Positions 8,578 through 16,679 of a stretch of DNA of 64,000 nt are shown here, one piece after another (positions within the stretch are counted from its first letter, which is position 1; each line of letters begins with the position of its first letter). Under the pieces are notes generated by a model. It did no database searches, was not told where the DNA came from, and saw only the letters and a program-made list of their open reading frames with translations. A program made the position numbers and the translations under genes. Source of the DNA: Nocardioides speluncae (GTDB lineage Bacteria; Actinomycetota; Actinomycetes; Propionibacteriales; Nocardioidaceae); the NCBI RefSeq assembly GCF_003121585.1, contig NZ_QEOO01000001.1:208654-272653 (forward strand), read 5' to 3'.

Positions 8578-9803
8578 GGCGTGGTGCTCCTAGTGCGTGG
8601 GACGAACTGGCCGGCCATCAGCACGAGGACCGGGGCGAGGACGAGGGGAAGGACGAACATCGCGCGGTGGCTGACCTGCTCGGCGATGATCGCGATGCCG
8701 AGCGCGGCGACCAGGTAGCCGACGTAGTTGGAGACGTTGACCCGGGCCAGCGCCTGGCCGCCACCGTCGGCGTCCAGGTGGCCGGCGGCCACCATCGACA
8801 GCGGCGGGATCATGGCGAGCCCCGCGCCCAGCAGGCCGAACCCGGCGATCGCGACACCGACACTCGGCGCGGCCACGACCATCGCGACCGCGACCACGCA
8901 GATCACGCCGCTGCCGCGCACGGTCGCCAGCGCGCCGTACCGGCGGACGACCTTGTCGCCGAGCAGGCGGGTGATCAGCAGGATCAGCTGGTACGCCGTG
9001 AACGCAAGCGGCGCGGCACTGTCGGAGGAGCCGAGGCCGTCGATCAGGTAGATGCCGCCCCAGGCCGACGTGGCGGCGTCGAGGAACCACATCACGAAGG
9101 TCGGGACCGCCAGCAGCAGCACCGGCACCCACGGCACGTGGTGGGTCGGGTGGTCGAGCAGGTCTCGACTGGCTCGACCCCCGACGTCGTCGAGACCACC
9201 CTCCGCGTCATCGGGAAGCGCGTGCGCCAGCAGGCTCCGGGTGAGCAGCGCGACCACCAGCAGCGCGACCGCGGTGACGATGAGGAGCGTGGCCAGCAGC
9301 GGCAGGTCGAGCTCGATCGTGATCGTGGCGTAGACGCCGCCGATCACCGCGCCGAGGCTCCACATGCCGTGGAAGCCGACCATGATGCTGCGGCCGTAGC
9401 GGTCCTGGATGCCGACGCCCTGCATGTTCATCGTCGCGTCGATGGCGCCGACGAAGAGCCCGTAGACACCGAGCACGACCAGCAGTACGGCGAGGGTGCC
9501 CGGCAGCGCGACGGCCGCGATGCACACCGCAGCGGCGGCGAGCGCCAGCCGGAGGACCCGCGCGCTGCCGAGCCGGACCGCGAGGTAGCCGGCGGCGACG
9601 CTGCCCACCGCGCACATGACCGAGACCGCGCCGAGGACGGCCAGCACCTGGTAGTCCGACAGGTCGAACCGGTCCTTGATCGTGGGCAGCCGGGTGATCA
9701 GCGAGGCGAACATGAAGCCCTGGATCGCGAACGCCGCGAAGCAGGAGGCGCGCGCGGCCCGGTCCGCTGCGGTGGGAGCGGCGTGCTCGGTCGTGGTGGT
9801 CAT
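8574..9803 (-). CDS. MFS transporter (YbjJ-like)
   Basis: 409 aa with about twelve hydrophobic segments. The first helix carries FAAFAIQGFMFASLITRLPTI, and the conserved loop is seen as GFHGMWSLGAVIGG, typical of the small YbjJ-type MFS subgroup. A Gly/Asp-rich linker (DDAEGGLDDVGGRA) lies between the two six-helix halves. Both ends overlap neighbours by 4 nt (9800-9803 and 8574-8577), so it is translationally coupled to the racemase-fold enzyme and the aldehyde dehydrogenase. It probably moves the pathway substrate or product. Confidence 0.9.
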   Translation of the reverse strand: MTTTTEHAAPTAADRAARASCFAAFAIQGFMFASLITRLPTIKDRFDLSDYQVLAVLGAVSVMCAVGSVAAGYLAVRLGSARVLRLALAAAAVCIAAVALPGTLAVLLVVLGVYGLFVGAIDATMNMQGVGIQDRYGRSIMVGFHGMWSLGAVIGGVYATITIELDLPLLATLLIVTAVALLVVALLTRSLLAHALPDDAEGGLDDVGGRASRDLLDHPTHHVPWVPVLLLAVPTFVMWFLDAATSAWGGIYLIDGLGSSDSAAPLAFTAYQLILLITRLLGDKVVRRYGALATVRGSGVICVVAVAMVVAAPSVGVAIAGFGLLGAGLAMIPPLSMVAAGHLDADGGGQALARVNVSNYVGYLVAALGIAIIAEQVSHRAMFVLPLVLAPVLVLMAGQFVPRTRSTTP

Positions 9804-11017
9804 AGGAAGGTCTTCCCCTCGCCGCGGTAGGTCGGGACCACATCGACGATGCGGTTCCCCTCGACGAGGTGGACCTCGTCGACGTGCTCCGAGAGCTCGC
9901 CGGCCTTGGTGTGCCGGAACCAGACGTGGTCGCCGATGCCGAGCTCGTCGACCCGGTCGCCGACCAGCGGCGTCTGCACTTCGCCGGCCCCTTCCTGATC
10001 GACGAGAGACAGGCCTTCCGGCCAGACCGGGGTCGGCAGCCGGTCCTTGCCGGCGGCGCCGGAGGCGACCCAGCCACCGCCGAGGACGGTGGCGTGCTGC
10101 GGTGAGGGACGGCGTACCACCGAAAGCACGAAGTACGCCGCGGGCTCCGGGCGGAAGCGGGTGTAGAAGTCGAACAGCCGCGGCGCGAAGAGGCCGGACC
10201 CGGCCGCAACCTCGGTGACCGCGTCCTCGGCCGCGGTCAGCTCCAGGCTGCCGGTGCCGCCGCCGTTGACGAACTCCAGCGGGGCCACCTGTCGTACGGC
10301 GGCGACCGCGGCCGCGCGCCGCTCGGCGAGCTCGGCGGCCGACCGGGCCTGCATCGCCCGGACCGCGAACCGGCGCAGCCCCGGCTGGTTGTCGCCCAGT
10401 CCGGCGATCTGGCCCTCGTAGCCCATCAGCCCGACCAGCTCGAACCGCGGGTGGGCGACGACCCTGCGGGCGAGCGCGGCGGCGTCCTCCGGGGAGTGGA
10501 CCGGCGACCGGCGGGCGCCGAGGTGCACCCGGCCGCCGGCCAGCCGGAGCGAGACGTCGAGCTCGAGGCAGATCCGGATCGGCGGGCCGCCTCGGCTGTC
10601 GGCGCCGACGGCCTCCGCGGTCAGGTCGAGGTGCTCGGCGCTGTCGATCATCAGCGTGACCCGCGAGGCGAGCTCGTCGTCCTTGGCCAGCCGCCGCAGC
10701 GCCTCGCGGTGCGTGGTCGGGTAGCCGACCACCACGTCCTCGTGGTCCTCGGCCAGCCAGAGCGCCTCGGGGAGCGTGTAGGCGAGGATGCCGGACATCC
10801 CGGGGACCTCGAGCGCGTCTCGGATCACCGAGCGCACCCGGATCGACTTGCTGGCCACCCGGATCGGCTTGCCGGCCGCGCGGCGTACCAGCTGGTGGGC
10901 GTTGGTGCGCACCGCGGCCAGGTCGAGTACGGCGAACGGTGGGTCGAGGTGCTCGGTCGCGGCGAGCAGGTCCGGCCAGAGAGTGCGGGCCGGGCCGTAG
11001 GGCTTGCTGAGGGTCAT
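9800..11017 (-). CDS. Alanine racemase N-terminal-fold PLP enzyme (amino acid deaminase/aldolase family)
   Basis: 405 aa. After a short lead comes PFAVLDLAAVRTNAHQLV, then RVASKSIRV, where the Lys is the expected PLP Schiff-base residue of the alanine racemase/D-threonine aldolase fold. Later blocks (EFVNGGGTGSLE, FDFYTRFRPEPAAYFVLSVV) fit the D-threonine aldolase-like branch, whose C-terminal domain binds a metal (LGIGDHVWFRHTKAGELSEH). It would act on a D- or beta-hydroxy-amino acid. It is second in the operon, overlapping both neighbours by 4 nt. The specific reaction is not determined. Confidence 0.82.
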   Translation of the reverse strand: MTLSKPYGPARTLWPDLLAATEHLDPPFAVLDLAAVRTNAHQLVRRAAGKPIRVASKSIRVRSVIRDALEVPGMSGILAYTLPEALWLAEDHEDVVVGYPTTHREALRRLAKDDELASRVTLMIDSAEHLDLTAEAVGADSRGGPPIRICLELDVSLRLAGGRVHLGARRSPVHSPEDAAALARRVVAHPRFELVGLMGYEGQIAGLGDNQPGLRRFAVRAMQARSAAELAERRAAAVAAVRQVAPLEFVNGGGTGSLELTAAEDAVTEVAAGSGLFAPRLFDFYTRFRPEPAAYFVLSVVRRPSPQHATVLGGGWVASGAAGKDRLPTPVWPEGLSLVDQEGAGEVQTPLVGDRVDELGIGDHVWFRHTKAGELSEHVDEVHLVEGNRIVDVVPTYRGEGKTFL

Positions 11018-12360
11018 CGTCGGGCCTCGCTCGTTGATTGCGGAGCCGGGCCGAGAACCCGGTCGAGATAGGGGTTGGCGAACACGCCGGTCGGGTCGAG
11101 CCGGTCGCGCAGGGACACGAAGTCGTCGAAGCGGGAGTAGATCTCGCGCAGCGCCGCGGCGTCGAGCCGGTGCATCTTGCCCCAGTGCGGACGGCCTCCG
11201 GCCGCGCCGAAGACGTCCTCGCAGGCGCCGAAGAAGGTCTCGTGCGGCATCCGGTGGTACTGGTGGAACGAGATCGGGACGACGTCGCGCTCGTGCGCCA
11301 CCGAGAGCGGGATGTCGTCGGCCTTCACGTAGCGGACCTCGAACGGGAACGACACCTTCTCGCCGGTCTTGTCGATCCAGCGTTTGATCTCGCGGAGGGC
11401 GTCGACGGCGGCGGCCGGCGGCACGGCGTACTCGCCCTCCTTGAAGCGGACGTTCCGCTCGGAGGCGAACACGTACGGCGCGTGGTCGGTGAACTCGCGC
11501 GCGGTGACGGCCTTGGTCACGAACTTGGTGATGCCCGGGATCGCGCGGGGCACCCGGGTGCCGAAGCGGAGCAGCGCGTCGAAGGCGACGTTGGTGACCA
11601 GCTTGTCGTCGATGGCGCGACCGAGCTTGCTCAGCGGCTTCAGCTCGGTGTCGGCGGGCAGCCGGGTGAAGCGGCGGGTGAGCGCGGTGGTGGTGTGCGG
11701 GAACCAGAAGAACTCGAAGTGGTCAGCGGCCGCGACCAGCTCGTCGAACCGCTCGAAGACCTCCTCCACCGGCATCGGCGCGTCCACGACCTGGAGCGCG
11801 TACAGCGGCACGCACTGCAGCGTCACCTTGGTGATCACGCCGAGCGCGCCGATCGAGGTGCGCGCCGCCTCGAAGAGCTCCGGCCGCTCGTCGGCGCTGC
11901 AGGTCACGACCGAGCCGTCGGCGAGCACCAGCTCCAGGCCGCGCAGCTGGGTCGACGTCGTACCGAAGCTGCGGCCGGAGCCGTGGGTGCCGGTGGAGAC
12001 CGCGCCCGCGATGGTCTGGCGGTCGATGTCGCCGAGGATCTCCATGGCGAGCCCGTGGCGCAGCAGCATCGGGTTGAGCTGGTGCAGCGGGATGCCGGCC
12101 TCGACGGTGACCAGCCCGGACTCGTGGTCGACCGAGACCACGCCGTCCAGCGCGTCCGGCCGGATCTGTACGCCGGGTGCCAGGGCCGCGCCGGTGAACG
12201 AGTGTCCCGAGCCGATCGCCTTGACCGCCAGCCCGTCACGGACCGCGTCCTTCACCGCCATCGACACCTCGTCGGCCGACGCCGGCGTCACCACTCGCGC
12301 CGGTGTCACCCGCTCGGTACCCGCCCAGTTGCTCCAGCCAGCTGCCATGCGGTCCAGCAT
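11014..12360 (-). CDS. FAD-linked D-arabinono-1,4-lactone oxidase family protein
   Basis: 448 aa from ATG 12360, which has GTGAGG just upstream; an in-frame GTG at 12372 would add four residues. It has the FAD-binding type 4 domain: ASADEVSMAVKDAVRDGL, then AIGSGHSFTGAA, and DRQTIAGAVSTGTHGSG. In many family members flavin attaches to the His of the GSGHS motif, which is present. The C-terminal half is the ALO domain (WGKMHRLDAAALREIY, DPTGVFANPYL). It would oxidise an aldonolactone or alditol using oxygen. It is the first gene of the four-gene operon, behind the palindrome at 12388-12409. Confidence 0.92.
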   Translation of the reverse strand: MLDRMAAGWSNWAGTERVTPARVVTPASADEVSMAVKDAVRDGLAVKAIGSGHSFTGAALAPGVQIRPDALDGVVSVDHESGLVTVEAGIPLHQLNPMLLRHGLAMEILGDIDRQTIAGAVSTGTHGSGRSFGTTSTQLRGLELVLADGSVVTCSADERPELFEAARTSIGALGVITKVTLQCVPLYALQVVDAPMPVEEVFERFDELVAAADHFEFFWFPHTTTALTRRFTRLPADTELKPLSKLGRAIDDKLVTNVAFDALLRFGTRVPRAIPGITKFVTKAVTAREFTDHAPYVFASERNVRFKEGEYAVPPAAAVDALREIKRWIDKTGEKVSFPFEVRYVKADDIPLSVAHERDVVPISFHQYHRMPHETFFGACEDVFGAAGGRPHWGKMHRLDAAALREIYSRFDDFVSLRDRLDPTGVFANPYLDRVLGPAPQSTSEARR

Positions 12361-12387
12361 GACGTGCCTCACATGCTCCGGTCAAGT

Positions 12388-12409
12388 GTCTTGGTCAAAT
12401 GACCTAGAC
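12388..12409. promoter_or_regulatory. 22-bp palindromic operator upstream of the lactone oxidase operon
   Basis: Arms GTCTTGGTCA and TGACCTAGAC flank 2 nt; 9 of 11 pairs are complementary. The site lies 28 bp upstream of the lactone oxidase ATG. A closely related sequence (16 of 17 bases over its left part) precedes the ceramidase gene at 29162, so one TetR- or GntR-like repressor may control both. The repressor is not identified. Confidence 0.6.
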
Positions 12410-12425
12410 TGTGGGTGCGACTCAG

Positions 12426-12614
12426 TCAGGTGCGGATGTCCCCAGGATTCTGGGGACATCCGTGGTCCCCGGTCGGGTGCCTCTCTTGTCGCTCCATCTG
12501 CTCACGGGCAGCCTGCCGCCGTGGCAAGTCGTCGTTGATGCAAAGGATCGACTCCAGCGCCACGAACAGGTCGTCTGCGGGAGCGAACTCCGAGTGCTGT
12601 TCAGTCATGGTCAA
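12426..12614 (-). CDS. Small hypothetical protein, 62 aa
   Basis: Opens MTMTEQHSEFAPADDLFVAL and continues with an acidic helix and a charged RRQAAREQMERQE segment. It follows the APH-type kinase gene by 32 nt on the same strand and has no strong ribosome site; the second ATG (12608) is an alternative start. Its last codons run through the terminator hairpin at 12435-12462. No family is recognised. The composition is unlike a random antisense frame in this GC-rich DNA, but the coding call is moderate. Confidence 0.5.
   Translation of the reverse strand: MTMTEQHSEFAPADDLFVALESILCINDDLPRRQAAREQMERQERHPTGDHGCPQNPGDIRT
12435..12462 (-). terminator. Perfect 12-bp stem-loop closing the radical SAM operon
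   Basis: GGATGTCCCCAG and its exact complement flank the loop GATT. It sits at the end of the leftward 15654-12426 gene string and just upstream of the operator of the next leftward operon, so it probably separates the two transcripts. Confidence 0.75.
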
Positions 12615-12646
12615 GGGCTCGAAGGGCGTCGATCAGTGCTCACTAC

Positions 12647-13504
12647 CTATCGTCCCCTTCTGGGAAGGATCTTGCTGATGTGGTCGTGCAGGGGCTGGAC
12701 CAGGGCGCCGTACTCGCCGTGCTCGGCCCTGAGCAAGATCCGAGCAGCAACCGCGAGCTGCGAAACCCGGCCGTCCGGCGTGTCGAGCACCTGACTGAAC
12801 TGGTCCATCACCCGCTGCGCCGTCGGCGGGTGGAGGAGGCTGTGACAGAGCAGGGTGGCGGCGTCGTAGCCGCGTGGCGCAAGGCCCCAGTGCTCCCAGT
12901 CGAGCAGCACAAGGTTGGGTGCGGTGATGTTGCCCCAGTGCAGGTCACCGTGAGCGCATACCCAGTTCTCGACATCAGAGGGCACGCGGTCACCCCAGAA
13001 GACCCGCAGTCGGCGGGTGATCACCTCCTGCGTCGTCCGCTGGCGCGTGGTCACCGTCTCCGCGACGCTGTCAAGGTTGCGGCGCAGATGGGACCACCAT
13101 TGGCCGGGTAGGTCAGGCGGAGCCGTGACCATGTCCTCGCCCGAGCCACCCGACACCGGCTGCTCGGCGACGAACGTGGTCAACTCGGCGCGCTGCCGCC
13201 GCCCATAGGACTCCTCGTCCCACTCGTGGGCCGCGAGCAACTCGGGCTTGGCGACATCGGCTATCCCCTCGGCGTCCGCTGTACCAGTCCAGGTATCACC
13301 GGACGCGGTCGCGAACGGCTCGGAGTGCACCCGCAGCCAGCAGGTCCCGTGGTCAGCGTGCTCGACCCGGCTCCCGATCGACCGGAGGTACCAGCCGAAG
13401 ACCGGCTCGCCGGCGACCTCGGCCGACAGCACGGCGGCCGCGTGCGCCAGGTTCTCGTGCATGAACGCACGGAACTGCTCGTCGGCAGCCTCATGTGTCG
13501 TCAT
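12647..13504 (-). CDS. APH/choline-kinase-fold phosphotransferase
   Basis: 285 aa. ATG 13504 overlaps the stop of the ATPase gene (ATGA, 13501-13504). The catalytic Brenner motif reads CAHGDLHWGN and the metal-binding loop VLLDWEHWGLAPRGYDAATL, both intact. The N-terminal ATP lobe is weaker, with no obvious glycine loop. It would phosphorylate a small hydroxylated metabolite. Although such folds include aminoglycoside resistance enzymes, its place as fourth gene of the radical SAM operon suggests a biosynthetic or self-modification role; that is inference. Confidence 0.85.
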   Translation of the reverse strand: MTTHEAADEQFRAFMHENLAHAAAVLSAEVAGEPVFGWYLRSIGSRVEHADHGTCWLRVHSEPFATASGDTWTGTADAEGIADVAKPELLAAHEWDEESYGRRQRAELTTFVAEQPVSGGSGEDMVTAPPDLPGQWWSHLRRNLDSVAETVTTRQRTTQEVITRRLRVFWGDRVPSDVENWVCAHGDLHWGNITAPNLVLLDWEHWGLAPRGYDAATLLCHSLLHPPTAQRVMDQFSQVLDTPDGRVSQLAVAARILLRAEHGEYGALVQPLHDHISKILPRRGR

Positions 13505-14259
13505 GGGGTGCCGATGACGTGTCGAAGGTAGGCGCTCGGGTCGCTCAGGTAGCGCCGCCAGTGGTCGACCAGTTCCAAGTCCGCCCACTTGGCCGTCTGC
13601 ATGCCGTCTTGATCCAGCTGGATGATCTGCGCTCCGGGAGTCGCCGCAAGGAGCGGGGAGTGGGTCGCGCAGATGACTTGGGCGCCGATCTCTCCGAGCT
13701 GATGCATGAGTCCGACCAGCCGCAGGCAGGAGCTGAAAGAGAGAGCGGCCTCGGGCTCGTCCATGAGGAAAAGACCGGGCTGGGTGAACATCGACTCCAG
13801 GACGGTCAGGAAGCCTTCGCCGTGGCTCATCTCGGTGACGTCGTCCTCCCAGTAGCCGTGCATGCCACTGACGAACCCGAGGAGTCCGAACGCTGTCTCG
13901 GCCCGCAGGAAGAAGCCTCGCTTCTTCGATCTGGGTCCGGTCTGCATCCGTGAGCCAGCCAGGGTGTAATCGAGCCTGATCGCCTCACCCAGTGGGGTTT
14001 TGGGGCGGTCGTTGACGTACTTTCGGCCCGCCCGGCCGCCCCGCGCGTCCAGCCCGAACCCTTCGGCGATCGCCTCGACCACCGTGGACTTTCCCGAGCC
14101 GTTCTCGCCCACAAGGAAGGTCACCGGCGCCGTCAGTGCCAATCCACCCTCCGCCAACGCGCGGACCGCCGGTACGTTGAACGGCCAGGCGTCGGCAGCC
14201 GATGACGCTATGCGCCGCCGCGCATCGACGGTGACCCGCTCAACCAGCAAATGCCTCAC
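13501..14259 (-). CDS. ABC-type AAA ATPase (COG3910-like)
   Basis: 252 aa from GTG 14259, two bases past the radical SAM stop. Walker A is VGENGSGKST near residue 50, the ABC signature is MSHGEGFL, Walker B is LFLMDEPEAALS, and the switch His is in ICATHSPLLAATPGAQIIQLD. It has no membrane partner domain and is too short for the SMC or RecF families, matching the small soluble ATPases often found in defence and natural-product loci. A longer upstream frame exists but overlaps the radical SAM gene. Its exact role is unknown. Confidence 0.85.
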   Translation of the reverse strand: MRHLLVERVTVDARRRIASSAADAWPFNVPAVRALAEGGLALTAPVTFLVGENGSGKSTVVEAIAEGFGLDARGGRAGRKYVNDRPKTPLGEAIRLDYTLAGSRMQTGPRSKKRGFFLRAETAFGLLGFVSGMHGYWEDDVTEMSHGEGFLTVLESMFTQPGLFLMDEPEAALSFSSCLRLVGLMHQLGEIGAQVICATHSPLLAATPGAQIIQLDQDGMQTAKWADLELVDHWRRYLSDPSAYLRHVIGTP

Positions 14260-14260
14260 C

Positions 14261-15187
14261 TCACCCGTAGTAGCTCGGCACGCAAGCTCCGACGGGCCGG
14301 CAGTTGTTGGCCGGAACGCATGCAGGCGAGCATGACGGTCCGCACTGTGGGTTGCACATGTTCGGTACACACGGCCAGGAAACCCCGCCCGCGTCGTGTC
14401 TACCATCTCGCTGAGCGAACTGCTCGCTGAGTCGTTGCTGAGTTGTCAGCCAGCGGTCGCCATCGAGAATCTCGGCGAGGCTGGCGTCTGTGACGTTGCC
14501 CGCTGGCAGCCAGCGCGAGAAGACACACGGCCAGACGTCCCCGTTGGGACCAACGGCTGCAACACCGCGGCCGCAGTTGCCACACAACTGCTCAACGTCC
14601 CCGCCTCCTGACCGGCCGCCCCGTCCTACCTCGCGCAGTTCATCGAAGCCGATCTCAGCCACGCCAATATCGCGGAGCTGCTGATACGCCTGATCCACGC
14701 GCTGACCATCGCTCGTACCCACGACGCCAACACGAAGCCGAATCCCGCGGCGTACGGCTTCGCCGATATTCGCTCGCGTCTGGCGATGCGTATCGCGCTG
14801 CGTGATCGCAGTGTGTTGGTCGGGGGAATCGGTGTAATAGGAGGTTGCGAGGCGCACCCCCGGCTTCTCGAACATCGCCCACAGCTGCGGTGGTACGCGG
14901 ACCAAGTTCGAGAACACCTCGACTTCAACGTCGAGGTCCAAGGCGTGGTCGATCAGGTCTGGCAGTCCGGCATAGAGGGTCGGCTCGCCGCCGATGAACT
15001 GCACCATCTGTACGCCGAGCGCGGCTCCCTGACTGATGACGTCTCGCCACCTCTTCACGGCCAGTGAGCTGTGGCGCCCGCCCGGGCCCGAGTCCGCGTA
15101 GCAGTGCACGCACTCCAGCTGGCACTTGCCGGTGACCTCCAGCCACAGGAACGAAACTGGCAGCGAGCTCGCAGCCTCTGTCTTCAT
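14261..15187 (-). CDS. Radical SAM protein with SPASM-like and (C-x-P)7 C-terminal region
   Basis: 308 aa. ATG 15187 is preceded by AAGGAGG at ideal spacing, although the frame stays open for 58 codons further to ATG 15361. Cys22, Cys26 and Cys29 (GKCQLECVHCY) bind the 4Fe-4S cluster that cleaves SAM, and FIGGEPTLY is the second radical SAM motif. LCGNCGRGVAAVGPNGDVWPC is a SPASM-like auxiliary-cluster segment, followed by GNVTDASLAEIL. The last 38 residues hold seven cysteines spaced C-x4-C-x3-C-x3-C-x3-C-x5-C-x5-C, each starting a C-x-P triplet. Similar enzymes occur in actinobacterial peptide natural-product loci. No precursor peptide is evident next to it. Confidence 0.88.
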   Translation of the reverse strand: MKTEAASSLPVSFLWLEVTGKCQLECVHCYADSGPGGRHSSLAVKRWRDVISQGAALGVQMVQFIGGEPTLYAGLPDLIDHALDLDVEVEVFSNLVRVPPQLWAMFEKPGVRLATSYYTDSPDQHTAITQRDTHRQTRANIGEAVRRGIRLRVGVVGTSDGQRVDQAYQQLRDIGVAEIGFDELREVGRGGRSGGGDVEQLCGNCGRGVAAVGPNGDVWPCVFSRWLPAGNVTDASLAEILDGDRWLTTQQRLSEQFAQRDGRHDAGGVSWPCVPNMCNPQCGPSCSPACVPANNCRPVGACVPSYYG

Positions 15188-15357
15188 CACACCCTCCTTG
15201 ATCTGCCAAAGGGGCATGGCGGACCGGGCGCGGCCTCTAGGGATGTTCGGCACGCCCGCTCCGCCGGCTTTGGGTGGTGAGTTATCGCCGACGCGCGACG
15301 TTCGAGTGATCTGCCCGCGACCCAGGTAGCGCGCTTCGGTGTTGGCGAGTGCGATAG

Positions 15358-15654
15358 TCATCGAGTCGCAGACTCTGCGTATGGCGGGGGCTGACGCGTC
15401 CACGCGCACGGCATCAACTGTGGCTCCGGCCCAGGCATCACTACCGCACTGGCGCCTGTGCGAGCCGCCTCGGTCATGAGCGCCTCGAACGCGGCTGGCA
15501 CGCGATCGGTGCGCTCGATGAAGACGGTGCCAAGCGTGTAGCCCTGGCGCTCAGCGAATCCGGCCAGGTCGGCGGTGCTGAGGGCTAGCTCGCGGTCGGT
15601 GGCCAGTGCGTCGGCGCGAAGGTAACCAAGCACCAAGGGCCGGATCTGACTCAT
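15358..15654 (-). CDS. Small protein resembling the N-terminal domain of serine recombinases
   Basis: 98 aa. LVLGYLRADALATDRELAL, then AGFAERQGYTLGTVFIERTD and GASAVVMP, follows the beta-alpha pattern of the resolvase catalytic domain (Y-x-R-V-S, later a helix, then V-x-x-x-x-D). The catalytic Ser expected after the first Arg is Ala-Asp-Ala here, and no DNA-binding C-terminal domain follows; the tail after PGPEPQL is unlike the family and may come from a frame change. It heads the leftward operon, 170 bp before the radical SAM start. It is probably a non-catalytic regulator or remnant. Confidence 0.6.
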   Translation of the reverse strand: MSQIRPLVLGYLRADALATDRELALSTADLAGFAERQGYTLGTVFIERTDRVPAAFEALMTEAARTGASAVVMPGPEPQLMPCAWTRQPPPYAESATR

Positions 15655-15816
15655 GGGCTGTCACGTCCTTCAGGGTCGTGTTGAGCTGACCCCGATAGCG
15701 TCACAAGCGCACACCTATGTGCGGAATGTCCTCCTGCCCGCGCAGTGCCGAACTTCCGCCGAACTTCGGTACTCCGACGCCCGATCGAGGGGTGATCACC
15801 TGCAAGACTCGCGTCC
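15655..15816. promoter_or_regulatory. Divergent promoter region with a repeated CCGAACTTC motif
   Basis: This 162-bp gap separates the resolvase-like/radical SAM operon from the aminotransferase gene. It contains two direct copies of CCGAACTTC at about 15749-15770, with 2 nt between them and the second running into GGTACTCC. The XRE-domain protein encoded nearby is a natural candidate to bind here, but this is untested. No clear -35/-10 pair could be assigned. Confidence 0.4.
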
Positions 15817-16602
15817 ATGGCTCAACTCGAAGGCGCACCGGTCACCGTCGAGCAGATGCAGGCCCTTGCCCTCACCAACTACGGCCATTTCACGTCGATG
15901 CGGGTCGAGAACCTCCGAGTCCGCGGGCTCGACCTTCACCTTGAGCGGCTCCGGCGCGACTGCGGCGTGCTGTTCGGCGCCAGCCTCGATACCGATCACG
16001 TTCGTCAGCTCGTCCGGCAAGTCCTTGGGAGTCGAGTGGAACCGGCGGTCGCGCGGGTCACCGTCTTCGACCCAACGCTCAACCTCGGCCGCCCCGGCGA
16101 TGCGGACGCTCCGAAGATCTTGGTGAGTGTCCGGCCGGCCGTCGCTATGCCTCAACCACCGATGCGGGTTCAGTCGGCCATCTACCAGCGCGACCTGCCC
16201 GCTGTGAAGCATGTTGGTCTGCTCGGCCTCTTGCACCATCGACGCCAAGCCCAACGGGCCGGCTTCGACGACACCCTCTTCATCGACAGCGACGCGCATG
16301 TGGCCGAAGGTGGGACCTGGAACGTCGGCTTCATCGACCACGACGGAACCCTGGTCTGGCCGGAAGCCGACGTGTTGCCTGGGGTAACGATGGCCCTCGT
16401 CAGCCAAGCGCACCGCGGACGAGTCGAAACCAGGCCAACATGCCTAGGTGATCTCGGTGCTCTGCGAGCGGTGTTCGCCACCAACGCCGCTTTTGGTGTC
16501 CGGCCGATCGACACGGTCGACGACGTCCAGGCTCCATGCGATCACGACCTCGTTGAGGAGCTCAGCAATCGGTATCTGGCGATCCCTGGCGACGAACTCT
16601 GA
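15817..16602 (+). CDS. Aminotransferase class IV family PLP enzyme
   Basis: 261 aa. It follows the class IV layout: an N-terminal GHFTSMRVENLRVRGLDLHL block, where LHLERL matches the conserved RLxxHL, the Schiff-base Lys in LPAVKHVGLLG, and HVAEGGTWNVGFIDHDGTLV, the E-x-x-x-x-N-V/I-F cofactor motif. Members include 4-amino-4-deoxychorismate lyase, branched-chain and D-amino-acid aminotransferases. Length and motif fit the lyase/D-aminotransferase group, but specificity is not deducible. It is divergent from the radical SAM operon and 77 bp upstream of the XRE-SUMF1 gene, probably co-transcribed with it. Confidence 0.85.
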   Translation: MAQLEGAPVTVEQMQALALTNYGHFTSMRVENLRVRGLDLHLERLRRDCGVLFGASLDTDHVRQLVRQVLGSRVEPAVARVTVFDPTLNLGRPGDADAPKILVSVRPAVAMPQPPMRVQSAIYQRDLPAVKHVGLLGLLHHRRQAQRAGFDDTLFIDSDAHVAEGGTWNVGFIDHDGTLVWPEADVLPGVTMALVSQAHRGRVETRPTCLGDLGALRAVFATNAAFGVRPIDTVDDVQAPCDHDLVEELSNRYLAIPGDEL

Positions 16603-16679
16603 CGCTTACCGACGAGCGACGAAGAAGTCTGCATGCAGCGTGTCCGGTTCGACCGAGATGGGCGTTAACCTGTCGCGCG

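Noticed and set aside
15188..15357. In-frame upstream extension of the radical SAM protein as a leader or precursor peptide
   Set aside because: There is no stop between it and the enzyme, and AAGGAGG marks the start at 15187; kept only as a possibility.
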